Part shown: positions 11,357-24,665 of the stretch, one piece after another | How the letters are laid out: each line of letters starts with the position of its first letter | Position numbering within the stretch: position 1 is the stretch's first letter | NCBI GenBank assembly: GCA_022478985.1 | Contig: JAKSZP010013301.1 | Span: forward strand, 62,001 to 126,000 | Direction of reading: 5' to 3' | Source of the DNA: Massospora cicadina | Taxonomy: Eukaryota > Entomophthoromycota > Entomophthoromycetes > Entomophthorales > Entomophthoraceae | DNA length: 64,000 nucleotides | Made by a program: the position numbers and the translations under genes | The notes under the pieces: model-generated | What the model was told of the DNA's origin: nothing | The model's database searches: none | Seen by the model: only the letters and a program-made list of their open reading frames with translations

Positions 11357-12800
11357 GTGCTCATCAGAGGTTTCTGAAGATTCATTCTCCTTCACAATCA
11401 AGACTTGGGAGGGAAGTATCAGGATATTGCCAACTTCGTCCATCCCATAATCTTCTAGCCCTGAGTATTCCTTCACCAGTCACTGAGGGGGGTGAGTGAA
11501 TCCAGTCCCATTAAGTTTTCTAAAAACAAATATGCTTTCTCTTTATCAAATATTGGGTTTCAGTTGACACATTATCCAGCCTATTGACCAATTAATTGGT
11601 TTGACGATTGGTTACAATTTTATATCTCAGCAGCGGTCACTGACTGAAGATATTCATGTAAGAAATCTTCCCCAACAATATTGAGCATAAATTCGATGAG
11701 TGAACAACACCTGATAGTTGAATTATTGCATTGAACAATTTGATATCTTGGCAACAGTCACTAACTAAGATATTCTCATTGGGAATTATCCCCAACGATA
11801 TTGAGCAAGAATTTGATGTGGGAGAAACACCCAATAGTTGAATTTTGAGGAATCGTTCAGAGTGAACAGATGGGGAGTCACCAAAAACTACCTAAGCGTT
11901 CTAACGCTTGTGGTAAATGGTAGGATTTTCATCAGCCAACACAATTGGTTTCGAGTTCCTAACATCAATAAATTGGTCTTAAACATCCAAGGATTATGCT
12001 ATCTAAGAAAATCAAGTCAATGATACCTGACGAGATTTGGTGTTTAAAACTTGAGGGTCAATCCAGTATATGAGAGCAAACAATTCCCAGCAGACAGCTG
12101 GAAAGTTGTGTGCTAACTTTACTATAAAAGCCTCCAAATATTTTCTAATAAAATTAGATTCAAACTTGATAATAACTTAATTGTTTTACATTGGTTGTAT
12201 AACTTACTCTTGGGATAAGAGTGCAAGGATCAGATATCCTTAGATTGTTGCTATCAAGTCACCGCTTGGCTCTGAGAGAAAGGAATAGGGAAAGTTTTCC
12301 CTACTAGTACCAAAATATCCTTAAGATGAAGAAGCACCTGCCTAGCATTGAATCTTTTATTCACCGTGGCTTTTGGGAAATAAACTATAATAGTTTTTAC
12401 ACTATTTTTGCCCAAGTTTATCTATTTTTAATCAATCAATGCAAAATAGACAAGGATCTGTGCAGTTGAAATCAGGGCGCAGAAGCAAGCTACCATCCAA
12501 TGGCCCAGATTTTATCATCAAGTAATCTCAGAAGATTTGATCTCGAAGAGATAGAAAAGATCATATCAATGGCGATCCTCAACAAATCATTTAAATACTA
12601 AGACTTTACAATGATAAAAATTTAAGTCATTTCGCATGTTAGTAACCAACTTATATATATATAACTCTTATTTATGAAGAGTCAGCTAAAGTAACTTTGA
12701 GAGAAGACCTACCATTTTTGAAGTGTAATTTGAAACTTCAAAAGAAGAGTTTTGGACCATTCCCCTTTTTTTTAAAGTTTTGAATCAATTAATCTAATTT
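11357..12800. other. AT-rich spacer without a recognisable gene
   Basis: There is no convincing coding region on either strand; the short frames lack composition or motif support. It holds one diverged direct duplication (11600-11845), described separately. The rest is AT-rich sequence with scattered homopolymer runs and a short TATATATATA stretch near 12655. Confidence 0.5.
11600..11845. repeat. Two-unit diverged direct repeat (about 122 bp each)
   Basis: Unit 1 (about 11600-11725) and unit 2 (about 11726-11845) share the ordered blocks TTTGA/ATATCT..GCARCRGTCACT, ACTRAAGATATTC, CCCCAACRATATTGAGCA, AAYACC and ATAGTTGAATT. Both are in the same orientation. The divergence shows an old tandem duplication. 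No coding role is apparent. Confidence 0.6.
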
Positions 12801-14224
12801 TATGAGTGTGGCGATATTCCTAAACCTATGTTCCAGGGCAGGGTGTGAGTGCCTCCTCAATTCTGGGAGGAGGCAATCTCTGCTCACTATGATTCTCAGT
12901 GATGGGTAATCTATGGATACAAAAAATGCCTTGACCTGATTAAGTGAACGATCAACTGGATAGGCATTTCTAAGGAGGTGCTGGAGTGGATCACCAATTG
13001 CATGACATGTGCACGCATTAAGTCAGATTGATCAGGATGGAATTTTCTCTTGCATTCTCTGCAGCAAGCTCAGGGTTTGTGGATCTTGTTATCAATTGGA
13101 TTCATTTTTAGCTTCCCTGTTCTGATGGATATGATGAAATTATGGTGGTCATGGACCACTTTATAAAAATCTTTTTTTTATACCATGTGTATAACTTTAA
13201 CTCTGGAGAGACAGCCCAGCTTTTTGTCCGTCATGTCTTTTCAATGTTCAACATACCCCATGAGATAGCAAGAGATTGAGGGCCATAGTTTACAGCCCAG
13301 TTTTAGACTGCAATGTTGGCTATCTTGAAGATCCATCCTTGCAACTTCAAGGCGTACCATCATCAGTCTAATGGGCATATGGATGGTTTAACCAGATCCT
13401 CAAACAGTACTTCTAATTTTTGCCTCCGCTGAACAGGATACCTGGGCCACTGATCTTCCCATAGCGCAGTTTACATACAACAATGTCACTCATTTGTCAC
13501 TAGGTTTTTCTCCCTATAAAGCTACCCTTGGATATAACCCTCTTTCCTCATTGTCCTTATCCCCACCCAAAAGTACCTTCTGTGGAGGAGCAGCTTCAGT
13601 GGACATGAAGTACCAGATCTTTGGTTTAAGTGCACCTAACAAAAGTGATAGGCTATTACACTCAGTTTTTTGATCACAAACGCCTTCCTGCCCTTAAAAT
13701 TAAGGTGTGGTCACAAGTGATGCTCAATGTGTGATACCTTCACTTGAAGGCTTCTTGCAGAAGTTTGCAAGCAAGATTTTCAGTCCTCATGCGGTGGGGA
13801 AAAATTTAGATAATATGGTCTTCTGGGTGGACCTTCCCGCGCACTGGAAGCAGCGCCCAGTCTTCCATGCTTCCCAGTTGTTCAAATTTAAAGGGATGGC
13901 GCATTTTGAACCAGAGCCAATGTTGATCAGGTTTGGAATAAATGGAGGTGTATGCCATTCTGGCGTCATGGAAATCACATTGCTTAATGCAATATTTAGT
14001 GGACTGGAAGGTAATTCTTTTGAAAACATCTAGATGAGTGCCTGAAATTGCACTAATTGCCACAATTTGGTAGAGGCCTTGCACATCGCTCATCCAGAAG
14101 TTCCCTGCCCCCCCACCAGAAGGTTGCCGCCATCTTGATGATAAAGTTACCCAAAGCGCATAATAATGTCACACTGGCCCAGGTTCCCAGCGGGGTGCTC
14201 CCCCAATTCAAAAATGGAAGGGTA
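12800..14224 (+). pseudogene. Ty3/gypsy integrase/chromodomain remnant, element D (5'-truncated)
   Basis: The remnant starts in the integrase zinc finger (CxxC as ITNCMTCAR near 12995). It continues through a DF-like box near 13100, a degenerate SN(G) H(T)D block near 13365, DTWATDLPIAQFTYNN near 13440 and GFSPYKATLGYNP near 13505. It ends with the integrase C-terminus (best frame 13707-14033: HWKQRPVFHASQLF). It is closest to element A. A frame at 14057-14374 (KVAAILMIKLPK, LAQVPSG) corresponds to the end of A pol and stays open across the purine tract AAAATGGAAGGGTAA into the LTR-like sequence that follows. RT and protease are absent. Confidence 0.75.
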
Positions 14225-14420
14225 AAAAAAGCCATGAGGAACTATTTTTCACTTAATCAGGAGAGAAGCCATTTAGACCAAGAAATGGCGCAATCCAGTG
14301 GTTGTCTCTCTTGTCACCCTGGGCAATTTGGCCCATGTGGTGGATGGAAGTTGAGTAGTGACATACCCTCTTAAAATTACTCCACCTCATCACCTGTTCA
14401 CCACCCAAGAGTTGGTGGGA
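14225..14420 (+). mobile_element. Fragment of an LTR-A-like LTR (element D 3' side)
   Basis: After the purine tract, the block TTGTCACCCTGGGCAATTTG followed by GCCCATGTGGTGGATGG matches the 5' part of LTR-A (5755-5800). Similarity fades near 14410, so the LTR is truncated or too diverged to follow. Confidence 0.5.
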
Positions 14421-14535
14421 AAAACATAAAGGGTGTGTCAGGAAGTTTTAGTGGCCAGAAGCCATTGCCATGAGAAGGCTGGTGGTGATTAACCCAAAGA
14501 GGGTTCTGCCACAGGTTTAAGTTCTGCCATGAAGG

Positions 14536-14733
14536 TCAAGTCAAATTCTGGTAAAACAAATTACTCAAGTTTGTTTTAGGCTTGAAGATCCCCATTTGAC
14601 ATTTTTCCTCATAATTTTTACAAACAAGCTCATCCCTGACAGGTACGGTGTGGTAAATTCTTTCTCTACCCAATGGTGCTGGCCATATGTGGCCTGGCTG
14701 TAAGCGCAATCTGATATCTACTGGAGGCATCAA
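14536..14733 (-). pseudogene. Possible RT N-terminal fragment of a gypsy-like element
   Basis: The minus-strand peptide begins PPVDIRLRLQPGH and continues VPVRDELVCKNYEEKCQMGIFKP. The spacing recalls the linker before Ty3/gypsy RT (hydrophobic-LxPG ... E...ELLxxGxIxPS). No catalytic motif is included, and 200 bp is too short to be sure. An unrelated chance frame is the alternative. Confidence 0.25.
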
Positions 14734-14739
14734 GTCATT

Positions 14740-16440
14740 TTTTCAAGCGCAATTGCAATGGAATGAATATTTTTGCTAGAGATTATGATGCCAATCTGAC
14801 TGGGAAGGTCAGATCTGAGTCAGTAATAGCAAATGTCTAGAATGTCTTTCCACTAGGATGTAATTGTGAAATATTCTTAATATTAGTGCACTTAGTTCCA
14901 GTTCCTCATTTAGTGAGCATATAGAGCAGTGGTCCCCAAAAAGTTCCGCTGTCACTCCATTTTTCCTTTCCGTCATTTTAGTTTAAATATAATACTTAAA
15001 CCCACAAGTTAAATTATAAATTTATGAGTTCACATTGATATTCAATGTGATAGTTTTCAATTTTGAATCACAGGATAGTCCTTTCAGCTGCCTTCTTCCT
15101 GTTCCATCTATCAATATGGATGGCTGTACCTGAATACTGGCTGGCATCTAGGTGTTCACCCACCAGGAGTTCAGGCTGGTCTTAATAATAGAAGCACTCT
15201 TCATTACACCTTTCTTGCAATGAAAGGTAGGGGGAATACAAATCAGAAGTCCAAGGATCATAAAAATTGACGCTCCCCTTGGAGGCTCAATAGCAGGCTT
15301 AAGAAGCCACAACTGCCACCTGTCCAATTTTCAACCCCCCCTCCACCTTATAGCCAACAAAAACTGATGAGGAAGGTGATAGGATTAGATTTACTTGGGA
15401 CAAGAGTTGTCCCATTAGATTGAAATCTGATAGGATCCACAGCTCGCCAAGTGAAATCAAAGTTGAATAATGTAACAGACAGGATTCACAAGACCTTGCT
15501 TGTCGTTTTTACATAGGTAACCTTATTCCAGAAGAAAGTTAGCTTAAACAAACAGTGGAATAGATAAATGTCAAAGTCAAAGATGTCAATTTTTGATTTA
15601 TTAAATTTCACCTAATGTAAGAATCTTGTTGCAATTCAGGATATAACACATCTGGCCTGAGGTTATATATGGTGGCAAATATTCTTCCCATCTTTTAGCC
15701 ACATGTATGGACCCAAGGAGTATTCACTTACTGGCATTACGTTCTTACAGGCGTCTCCATTGGTGACTAAAAATTAGGTTCAGGTGCAGGGAGATTTTTA
15801 GACCAAAATTGACCTCTCAAATGCCCTCTCTCCTTCTGAGGTCAGGAGTTTGCAGCTTATGGCACATTGTTGCAACAGATAAATGTCAGCGAAATTATGT
15901 ATGTGTTGTTTGCTAACCTGAAATTTTTGGCTGAACCATATAAATATTTATTATTAAGTAGATGCTGAGAAAAATAGTAGTTTTTATTCAGAGATGGACT
16001 AGCTGTGAGGGACTCCTCAAAGGATGGGAACTCAGAATGGGAAGACCAGAAACAAGATTAAGAAAATTTAAACCTAGGAGCATTGTAATATGAACCTTCA
16101 GATATAAACCAAACCAATGAGTCAAAACTATGAACATAATTTAGAATTAGAAGTCTAAACAATTCCCATCTCATTCCGTTGAGATTGAGACCTAAGTCAC
16201 CATAATTCTATATAGATTATAAGATAACACAGTCTGTTGATCTAAACTGGTGGAATATGAACATCATTCCTACTATTCTAAATTTATTTGAGGTATGCCG
16301 ACCAGGGGATGGACAATACTGAAACAGAATTCTAACAAAACAAACCAAAGAATATTAATCAACTGCCCAAAATGAGCAGCGAGATGCAAAAAAGATGAAA
16401 AAATAATCTACCAAGTGGCACAGTGGCGAGCCACTTATCC
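14740..16440. other. AT-rich interval without recognised content
   Basis: No coding frame longer than about 60 codons and no recognised element end. A TGGTCCCCAAAAAGTTCCG-like block near 14930 was noted but could not be assigned. Confidence 0.4.
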
Positions 16441-18180
16441 TAACATGGCGGAGGGAGAGTGGGATCAGGCGGATCTTTGCATTCAGCTATGATTTCAGAT
16501 TTAGAATTAAAGAGGCGGATTAATGCTGAGAGCAAGGAGGTTTGGGCATCCGCTGGATGAGGGTCAAGGTGACGTAGATAGGCGTTGAGATCAACAATTT
16601 GGTCCTGGATTAAAGCCTCTACAAGTTTGGCATACTGGTGTTCTTCTTGAATGCAGGCGTCAGGAAGCTGGGAAAATTTTGCAATGTTGGCTCTTGTGAT
16701 GCATGTGGAAGGGGAAAAATATGTTTAATTCAGTGACATGCTTGACAGCGGTGATGGAAGATTCTCTGAGTCAGGGGAAATCTTCTTTTACAACATCAGG
16801 GAAATTGGTGGGGAATTGGTGTCATGCAGCCCATCTTTAAATTCAGTGACAGAGGCTGCCACAGCTTCGCAGAGATGGCAACCTTTGGGTGAAGCCAATG
16901 CGGTCTCGACTAGCTGATGGTTTCTCAGAAAAAAGGTAGCAGTGGGTTTGGAGATAAATTGTTTGGGTGGGAATGGGGCATCAAAGTCTTAAATAAGATT
17001 AGATTCTAAATTAATTAGGAATCCAGTGGTTGGACAATTTCACCAGATTCATTCACTTCATCCAATAAGTTCCAGGATTTTGGTTGAGTAGTATTGATTT
17101 GGTGATACATGGCTTGGGTTGGGTAGGTTTTGGGGCGGGAAATTTGTTAGATCAAATTTTGGTCCAACCCTGCACCTAATAGGTTGGCATGGGTGTAAAT
17201 TGGCCAGCTTGGGCATGGGTTGCTAATTTTTGCTTCAGATTCAATGAGCGCTCAGTCTGTGGGAGTGGGGGCAGCCAAAATTCCCTTTAAAACGCTGTTG
17301 GTGTGGCCTCATGGGTAGAGTTGGCTGTGTTCACGTGGGCTGAGTTGTAATGACATACTTTCTTTGTATGGTCCAACTCATGGCATAGGGGGCAAATTGT
17401 GCAACAGTTGTCAGTGTGAGCCCAAAAGAAATGGTCAGATGCAGATGGGATATAGGAAAACGGTGGAATGTGCTGAGCCGTGTTTAGCTGATGGGGGGTA
17501 ATGGTGGCCATTTCCTGAGGTGCAACTAGGCGCTCAGCACCACTTGGGACAAGGAATTGGAGGTTGAGGTTTGTACCATAAGTGAGCAGCCCTGACATCA
17601 ACTCTGCATACAGTATTTTGAGGGGGAAGGTGGGAGGAAAGATTTGTAAAGGTCACCATGAGTGTTGTATCATTGAGGAGAAGTGTTTGGGTGGTGGTAA
17701 TAGGTGTGTTTTTATAAATTAAGGGCGCTGCAGCAGCAGCAGCCACATCCTCTTCAGTGGTGAAGCCAATATCAAAAGAGCCCTTGTAAGGGTGGAAGTC
17801 TATAAATCCCGCCAGTGCAAAGGTGACAGTTGCCAGCTCAATGATTGCTTTGTCAGAATATGGGAATAGATGTCCATATGTGATGTGGAGGCAAAAGCAG
17901 ATATTGTATTGGGGTAGGGCTAGGGGGTGGGGGCGGGTTGGGTGGACTCGTTCAAGGTGCAGTGCTAAGTCCCTTGGAGGGACAAATTAGTCAGAAATAT
18001 TTGTCAGACTGAATGAGCCCATCTGCATGCGTTTGCCTGCTGGGCGGTAAACGCTAGCAGGTAGAGCACCACTGCCCCACACTGGGGAAGCAGGCGGTGG
18101 ATCTGAGGAAATAAATTTGGAAATTGGTGTAGTGAGGTGGTGGTAGAAAATCAACTTGCTTTTCAAAAATCGCTCTAATT
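16440..18180 (-). pseudogene. LINE ORF1 remnant (RRM-like region plus CCHC zinc knuckle), LINE2
   Basis: Read on the minus strand from about 18110. The N-terminal part includes LFPYSDKAIIELA (near 17860) and DIGFTTEEDVAAAAAAP (near 17760). The latter has the shape of the end of an RRM-like domain (GFxTEEDAxxA). A CCHC knuckle follows, CPLCHELDHTKKVC (near 17370). The C-terminal part carries YLRHLDPHPADAQTSLLSAL near 16580. It is broken by at least one frameshift between the frames 17746-17534 and 17601-17287, plus stops. LFPYSDKAII and LDPHxxDA recur in the plus-strand copy at 49930-51400, so they mark one ORF1 family. ORF1 would bind element RNA. No ORF2 follows, so this is a truncated copy. 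Confidence 0.7.
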
Positions 18181-18359
18181 GATGTCAAGTGGAAAGAAAA
18201 AATTCATTTCTACTATCTCAATCTATAGGAATTGATGAACAAAACCCATTATATTTAAGGTAGCACATTTACTTGGGGGTATCAAATTAGTTCATTTTTA
18301 TTTATTCAGGGAAGGTTGACCAGGGGATGAGCACTTCTGATATAATGGGGATAAACTAA

Positions 18360-21300
18360 TTAACTGTGAAAAATCAGAGACACCCCAGAGGGTTTGATGC
18401 TCCTCTTGTTGTCTCCAGGACCACCAAGTTTAGGGCGGTAGGGGGGTTTATGCTGTATTATCCTTGGATGCACATAAGTGAAGGAAAGAAACAACTCTAA
18501 GAACCATATTGGGAACCATGTATTGATTGTCCTTATGTTATGTGAAGTCATTTTTTAAACAGCCATGCTTGAAAATGTTTCAATATATGGCAGTGGAAGA
18601 GATTGATTGCTTCTTGGATTGTAGTCGTTGCTCCTGTAAACGATTCCAGCAATATTGTATGGATCTTCCATAGTGCTATTGCTACTATTAATTCCTGGAG
18701 GGATGTGTGGATAGGTGACTCCATGTTTAGAGCGAGCATGTTCCTTGCTAGACTGAATGGTTGTCCATTTTCTTTGCGGAATAGGCGCATGACCTCTTTC
18801 CATAAAAGCTACTGATGTTGGACATTGTTCTAAACGGTGTACTAGGCTTCCATACTGACTACATATTGTACATGAGGAATGGTCTGTATTTGACCGTTCT
18901 GCTGTGTGGTATACTCTCCTCATGCATCTCCACACATGTGCTCTTATCCTGGGTTTAAGTAGTGTGATGTGTATATCTCCAGACTCTTTTTTGGGTCTCC
19001 AGGTTGTATGGTATATCCATATGGTCCAGATAGTCAATTGTGGCTATGGTACTCGGATTTCTGCATATTATGTTGTCTGTGACTATTTGGACATTAATTT
19101 CCTGTCTGTGAGTTAGCCTTGGGCGTCCTTTGTGACTGATCTGATCACATATGTGGATCTTACACTCTGCTCTTCTCATGGATAGGAGTATTCATTTAAA
19201 AAATGTGCAGGAGTGCCGTGTGGTCCTGCAGCTGTAGGATGAGATTCCAGATAATTGATTATTGTGTTTGGGCGATCTGGGTTTCGTAATTGGAGTGCAC
19301 GTGTGAAGTTATATTTTGCCGTTCTGGCTCAGTGTGTATCTGGAAGATCTGGGCTAGTCACCTGAGCTATCAAGGATCCTAGTATATGGGTCGCTTGCTC
19401 TACATAATTATTAAGCCCCATACTTCCATTCCTCCTAGAGCAAATAGGGTTTTGAGGTGTACAGGGGGATTGTGGTTGGACCAAAGCCATTCTTGTAATA
19501 AGGCGTTAATTGTATTAAAGAAAGACAATGAGAAAGCAATTGCATGGGCCATAAACCATATGTTTTATAGTATCATGGAGTTGGCTACCATGACCCTTCC
19601 TGTTAGACCTGTTTGATGCCCATGTAAGGAGGCAATGCGTCTTGTTTATTTATCCAGGAGTTGATTTTCCATCATGGAGTTGGCGTAGCTTCTGCTTCCA
19701 ACCATACCCCCAAGTGACGGGTAGGTCCAACTGTTGTCTTGGTAGTGAAGGGAAGTTTCAGTGGGATTAATGCTGATTAGCCTCTTATGTCTGGTGAGAA
19801 GTCTTGATGTTGTATTGGTTTGTTGACCCATGGTAGAGGGTGTCCAATGGGTCTGATATTTCCCCATAAGTATGATTTCCGTTTTTAGTATTAAGTTATG
19901 CGTTGCTTATGGCTGAACATTCTTGTATCATATTCTCAAATTCTGCAAGCATCCTGTTTGTTGGATATTCCCACCACACAGTCGTCAGCGAAGGCCATCA
20001 TTTTGACTGTTGGTTGGCCCTTGACATTGATTCCATTGAGAAGTGTGTTTGTATTCCAGATAGGGGATCCAAACTAAAATTATATATTAGATGGCTTAGT
20101 GGGTCCCCTTGTTTGAGTCCTCTCTGTGTTAAGATTATATTAGTTAAAAAACCTGCTCCACGCACATCAATGGTGGCTGACTCTGTGAAAAACATCACCC
20201 AGTTTATGAATTTATTTAGGAGTTTGAATTTTTGAAGGCAGGACCTGAGATAGGTCCAGTTCACCCTGTCGTATGCCTTCTGTTGGTCCAAAAGATAAGC
20301 GCTCTAGAGGTTTTGGACTGGCAGACATTTACAACTGTGTGGATATTGCCCCATATGGATATTCTTGGAACAAATCCATATTGTTATGGGGATATCGCGT
20401 CAGTTGCAATTTCTCCTAGTCTTTTGTCCATAATTTTTGTGAACATTTTGGTATCTGTGTTGGTTAGGGAGATTGGGCGCCAGTTGGATAGCTTTAGTAT
20501 GTCACCTTTTTTGAATAAAGTGACAATGTAAGCTTCTTTGCCTTCAGGTAGGAGGCATGTTTCCATAATACACTTGTATAAGGAAGCTAAAAGAATGTTA
20601 AGATAGTAAAATATTTTATATAAAATTCATAGGGAATACCATCAGGTCCAGGGCATTTCCCTCTTGGTGCACCGCGTACTACTTCTCATAGTCCTTGCAT
20701 GATATTAGGTTAATTAGATTGTTATTTTGAGCCATAGTGTTGATATGTGCACTTACGAGGATTTTTTCTGTTTTGAAAGGTTTAGATTTATATAAATTCA
20801 TATAAAACCTGTGTACTTCTGTTGTGACTTTTTTGGGTGTTTCTGATATGGATTTGTCCAGTTGTCAGACATGTGTGTAAGCTATCATATTTTTCAGGTG
20901 TGAAATTGATGGAAAAAATAGCTTAAGCAAGTTTCTCCATCTTTTATGTTTTTTGCTCTATATTGAACCCCAACTCAGTGTTGGTGATTGCAGATCAGGG
21001 TGTTTAGCCAAGCAGAAACCTCTGCCCATTTGTGACCCCATCCAGGGCTATACCTTGTGCATGGGACATTGTTTTCCAGGTGATTAATTTCTCTCAATGT
21101 GTGCTTAATAATGGCTAAAGCTGCCCTGTATCTTCTAGACGTTGTGTGTTTAATCTGTTGGGTTGTTGATTTTTTGAAGTTTTCTCAGGTGGTTAGTGGG
21201 TCCAAGCAAAAGGTGTTTGAAAATCCCAGGTTGAGGATATTTCCTCCTCCAGGATTATAATTCCAAGTCAACCAAACTTTCTGGGCATCTTCTGCACCAT

Positions 21301-22029
21301 CTGGGTGCTTGGGTAGTTGTTTCCGCTGGTGTGTAGGACACTGAAACTAGCCAAAGGTCAGAAAATTCGATTTTTGTAGTTTTGAATTTATGAATTTGGT
21401 GACAGAAAATTAATGGTGCGAGTATTAGGTCTATCTGTGACATAGAGATAAGTGCACCATCATGTACATGTGGGCGTGTCATGTTTTGTAGTAGGAGTGA
21501 CCTTTTAGGTAGTGGATCATATAGTCCTAGGGTGGCCTTTAGCATGCAAAGTTCCACTTGCCCTTGTGATACCTCCATTATGTATGGCCATTGATCAGTA
21601 TCTAGGTTGATCCAGCAGTTCATGTCTCCTATGACAAAAGTGTTTTCTGGAAGATGGAGTTGTGTTAGAGCTGTTAAAAACTCTTGTCTGTTTGATGCAC
21701 AGTTCAGTTCATACACGCTCACTATTGTGTGCACTTCTTTGTGCCATGAGAAGGTAATGGCTAGTATGCGGCCATCTAGGAACAAATTTTTATTAATAAA
21801 TTTAAAGTTTTGGTTTGCATGTACTATCACCCCACAGTGTTGCGACCAAAATGATATTGTTGGGAGGAGCATATTTTCCCATGCCACCTCCTTTCCCTGT
21901 GGACAGTGGGTTTCCTGCACTGCCAGGATATCCACAGATGGGTTTTGTAAGAGACTCAACTTCTTGGCCTGGGACTTTAAGGCCTTGAGTCCTGCTATGT
22001 TCAGCGTCCCTATCTCTACTGAGATGCCT
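18360..22029 (-). pseudogene. LINE ORF2 pseudogene (APE endonuclease, RT, zinc finger), LINE1
   Basis: On the minus strand, an apurinic-endonuclease-like domain (about 22029-21255) starts IGTLNIAGLKAL, then DILAVQETH and FVIGDMNCW. The final SDH is SDL here, so a catalytic His is lost. RT blocks lie at 20566-19990: LSNWRPISLTN, KAYDRVNW, LKQGDPLSH and AFADDC. The C-terminal zinc-binding region (19037-18555) has CTIC and HRLEQC, as in zf-RVT. No RNase H is recognised. Stops and frameshifts are frequent, including a block of low identity at 20700-21200. The family makes and integrates DNA copies by target-primed reverse transcription. This copy is dead. Confidence 0.82.
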
Positions 22030-23290
22030 GATGCGCTTCAGGAGTGGTTATCAGGGCCCCTGTCCCTACTCCCTCACTCACATTACTCTCCATTGCACCT
22101 CTGCTGCAGAGAGCATAACCATGAGTAGGAGTTGGGGTGTATTCTTCCCATTTATTTCTGCTTTTGCTCCTCTATTGCCTTTGCTGGTTTTCAATTTATC
22201 ATTGCGGTGCACTTATGTGCTCTTATTGGCCACATTTTTCTCTTGCGCATTCCATTGTTGATTTTCATTCCCAATAGGGTTGTGCTCTGCAATTTTGGGG
22301 GGGGGGTGCTGAACCCCTGTTTTGCCACATTATTTCCAAATTTGGTTCCACCAAATCCATTCTGTTTGGATTGATTGTTTGGTTTTCCGTGAGCTTTGAT
22401 TGGCTCAATGTTTCAATTTCATCCATGTTTTCCTGGTTCTGTTCCAGTGATATGGATAATTCTGCCAATGCCTTTGCCTTGGCCATGGCCAGCTTGCGGG
22501 CTTGTTTGGCCATTTTTTTATTCTTTTGGGGAAATTGGGTCAATTTATTGTATATTGCCTGTGTTCTCCCCAATTGAATCCCTATGTGGTATCTGTAATT
22601 TTGGCGTACTCTGAGTTGTCTTCGCCCATTTTTTCTCACAGAATTCCATTTCTCTTAGGCCTTCTTTTATAGAACAAGCATGGATCATGTACCCAAAAGG
22701 CCTGGCGATGGTTGCATATGTGGGGTGCACTCTCTACTATTGCGTGGAATAGTTGAATTTTTTTCCATTAATAGTGAAGAATGCGATGTGGGTGATTTTT
22801 GTGATATCCTCCACTACCTCCTGGTTCAGGGAAATAATTGCAATTGCCTTCCCAGTGCTAAGGGGCGGCATCAGCTGAAATCTTTGCATTTTAAATTGTT
22901 TAATTTCTCCATAGGCTTCTAAGCCTTCCTGGAGATGTCATTCAACTACTGTGCGCACCAGTGTAGTCAGGAGGTAATCAAAAATTATAAAAATTTCTTT
23001 GGATTCTATCTAACGTGTGCGTTTGGTTGATATCAAATGCTGGCCATTGGGAAGGTCAAATACTACTCTGACCTTTACTGCTTCATTTGCATCTTCTTCG
23101 GTTTCAAACCCAAGGTATACCCAACCTTTGCGGATAGTATGGGTTGTTAAGTACACCGCATGCAGGAAAATTTAAGTTGAACTTTGCCAACCTTTTCCCA
23201 CATTGTTGGTGTTTCTACGCACAGGAAAAATCATATCCCATGTTCCACTGAAGACAGTGGCTGCAAGTGGGATACTTCCATGTAACTGCA
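22030..23290 (-). pseudogene. LINE ORF1 remnant of LINE1
   Basis: It lies immediately upstream of the LINE1 endonuclease on the minus strand. A frame near 23165-23035 reads SAKVGYTLGFETEEDANEAVKV, matching the RRM-like GFxTEEDAxxA end seen in the other LINE ORF1 copies. The C-terminal frame 22639-22265 is Lys/Ala/Glu-rich (KQARKLAMAKAKALAELS), likely helical, and ends in a low-complexity region opposite a G(9) run at about 22297. A zinc knuckle may have existed near 22720 but is not clean. Several stops are present. Confidence 0.55.
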
Positions 23291-23299
23291 ATATTTAAA

Positions 23300-23951
23300 A
23301 AAAATTATGAAACCCACAGGGTGTGCCACCTCAGGTTTTTTGTTTTTACTGATATTTTCGTTTGTTCCTGTGCGTCAGTACCTTTGGGCAGTGCAGATCC
23401 AGGTCTGCTGCCCTTTATCACATTAGCCCAATTCTTTACTTTATTACTCATGCTCATCTCACCTGGTATTGATTCATCAAATTGTACTGTTTTAATTAAA
23501 TTGTATTACTGAAAGTGATAGTAATTGGAAAAGAAAATTATTTAATTTTTCCTTATATATTTTATATTTTATATTTTAATATTGAAAGTCCTTCCCCTGG
23601 TTATCCTTCCAAGATAATAAGTGGGTAGATATTAAGTCAAACTTTAATAGTTTAACTAATACTAGAAACAACTCACCCTCACTCTCACCCTTTCTGAAAC
23701 CCAAATTCTCCCCCATTTCACATGATTCAACTCATATAGGAAGTTTTTTACCTTGTAGGCTGTAGCTTCTGTTATGGGTCTCAGGAACCTACACTTATAG
23801 CCCAGTTTTCTCTTGGAATGCTCCAATCCTAAAACAAGCAGGCATTAAATTTAGTATAAACTCTTACAGATCTAGATTTTAGTATCATGTACTATTATAG
23901 CACCTATATACAGGTTATGCATCTAATCTTAACATAAATAATTTAAGTAAA
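23300..23951. other. Spacer between LINE1 and element E
   Basis: AT-rich, with TTTATATTTTATATTTTA repeats near 23560. No supported gene. The last five bases (GTAAA, 23947-23951) may be the left target-site duplicate of element E. Confidence 0.4.
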
Positions 23952-24665
23952 TGTCATGGTTAAATGATATAATTGAGGGGACAGATTGTAAGAATAAGGT
24001 TGAGCGTGAAGTGACCAAGAGAAAAAGCTGTCAAGCTTGCCTGACCTGAAGCATACCCTGGACCAACGCTGGGTAAAAGCAAAATATATCCAAGTTAGTC
24101 CTGGGGGTGCATATGAAGGTTAGTTTAGTGTTACATCTGCGGCGTTAAAATGCACCAGCTATTTGGGAAAATATAGTGGGACTTTGTAGTTAATTGGAGA
24201 TTAAAATTTTGAGATATGTTCAATTTATTATATTACTAAATCTGGGAAGACTTAGATTTTATCAATTACTAAGTTCAGGCCTACTTGAGCTACAGTATGT
24301 TGGCTGAGGGAAATTTGCATTTTTTTTGTTTAGTTTGGGCAGAGTGCCTCATCTAAAAAATGATGATTTTCATCCCAAGTGTTTGTTAATGATTTCCCAT
24401 GACCTACCTTCTTTGTTGGTCATTTTGGTTATAATAAAAACTTCGTTCATTTTAATTTAATTTATGCATTAGTTAGGTCTTGTTTGTTGACATCCATGAG
24501 GTCTCGATTAACAAAATTTGTGCAATCCTTGCCCTGAGGCCTTTGTGCACCGTTCTCCTTTGCAATTCCCTGTTTTCCCTCTTATTGAGGGGTGTTTCCA
24601 GGTTGTGGAGTGGCCCTCCCCACCACCTCTACTGGAATGCGAGCATTACAGACATGCTCCTGACA
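23952..24665 (+). mobile_element. 5' LTR of Ty3/gypsy element E
   Basis: TGTCATGG...CTGACA, 714 bp. It matches the LTR starting at 29808 through long blocks (CTGACCTGAAGCATA, GAGCTACAGTATGTTGGCTGAGG, GGAGTGGCCCTCCCCACC). Near its 5' edge one frame reads KLSSLPDLKHTLDQRWVKA, which recurs in the LTRs at 58265-59161 and 63496-64000. An ATAATAAAAACTTCG block near 24432 may serve in polyadenylation. Confidence 0.85.

Noticed and set aside
22297..22306. G(9-10) run that could be a programmed slippage site
   Set aside because: It sits in the decayed C-terminus of LINE1 ORF1 with stops nearby; there is no sign of a conserved frame on both sides.
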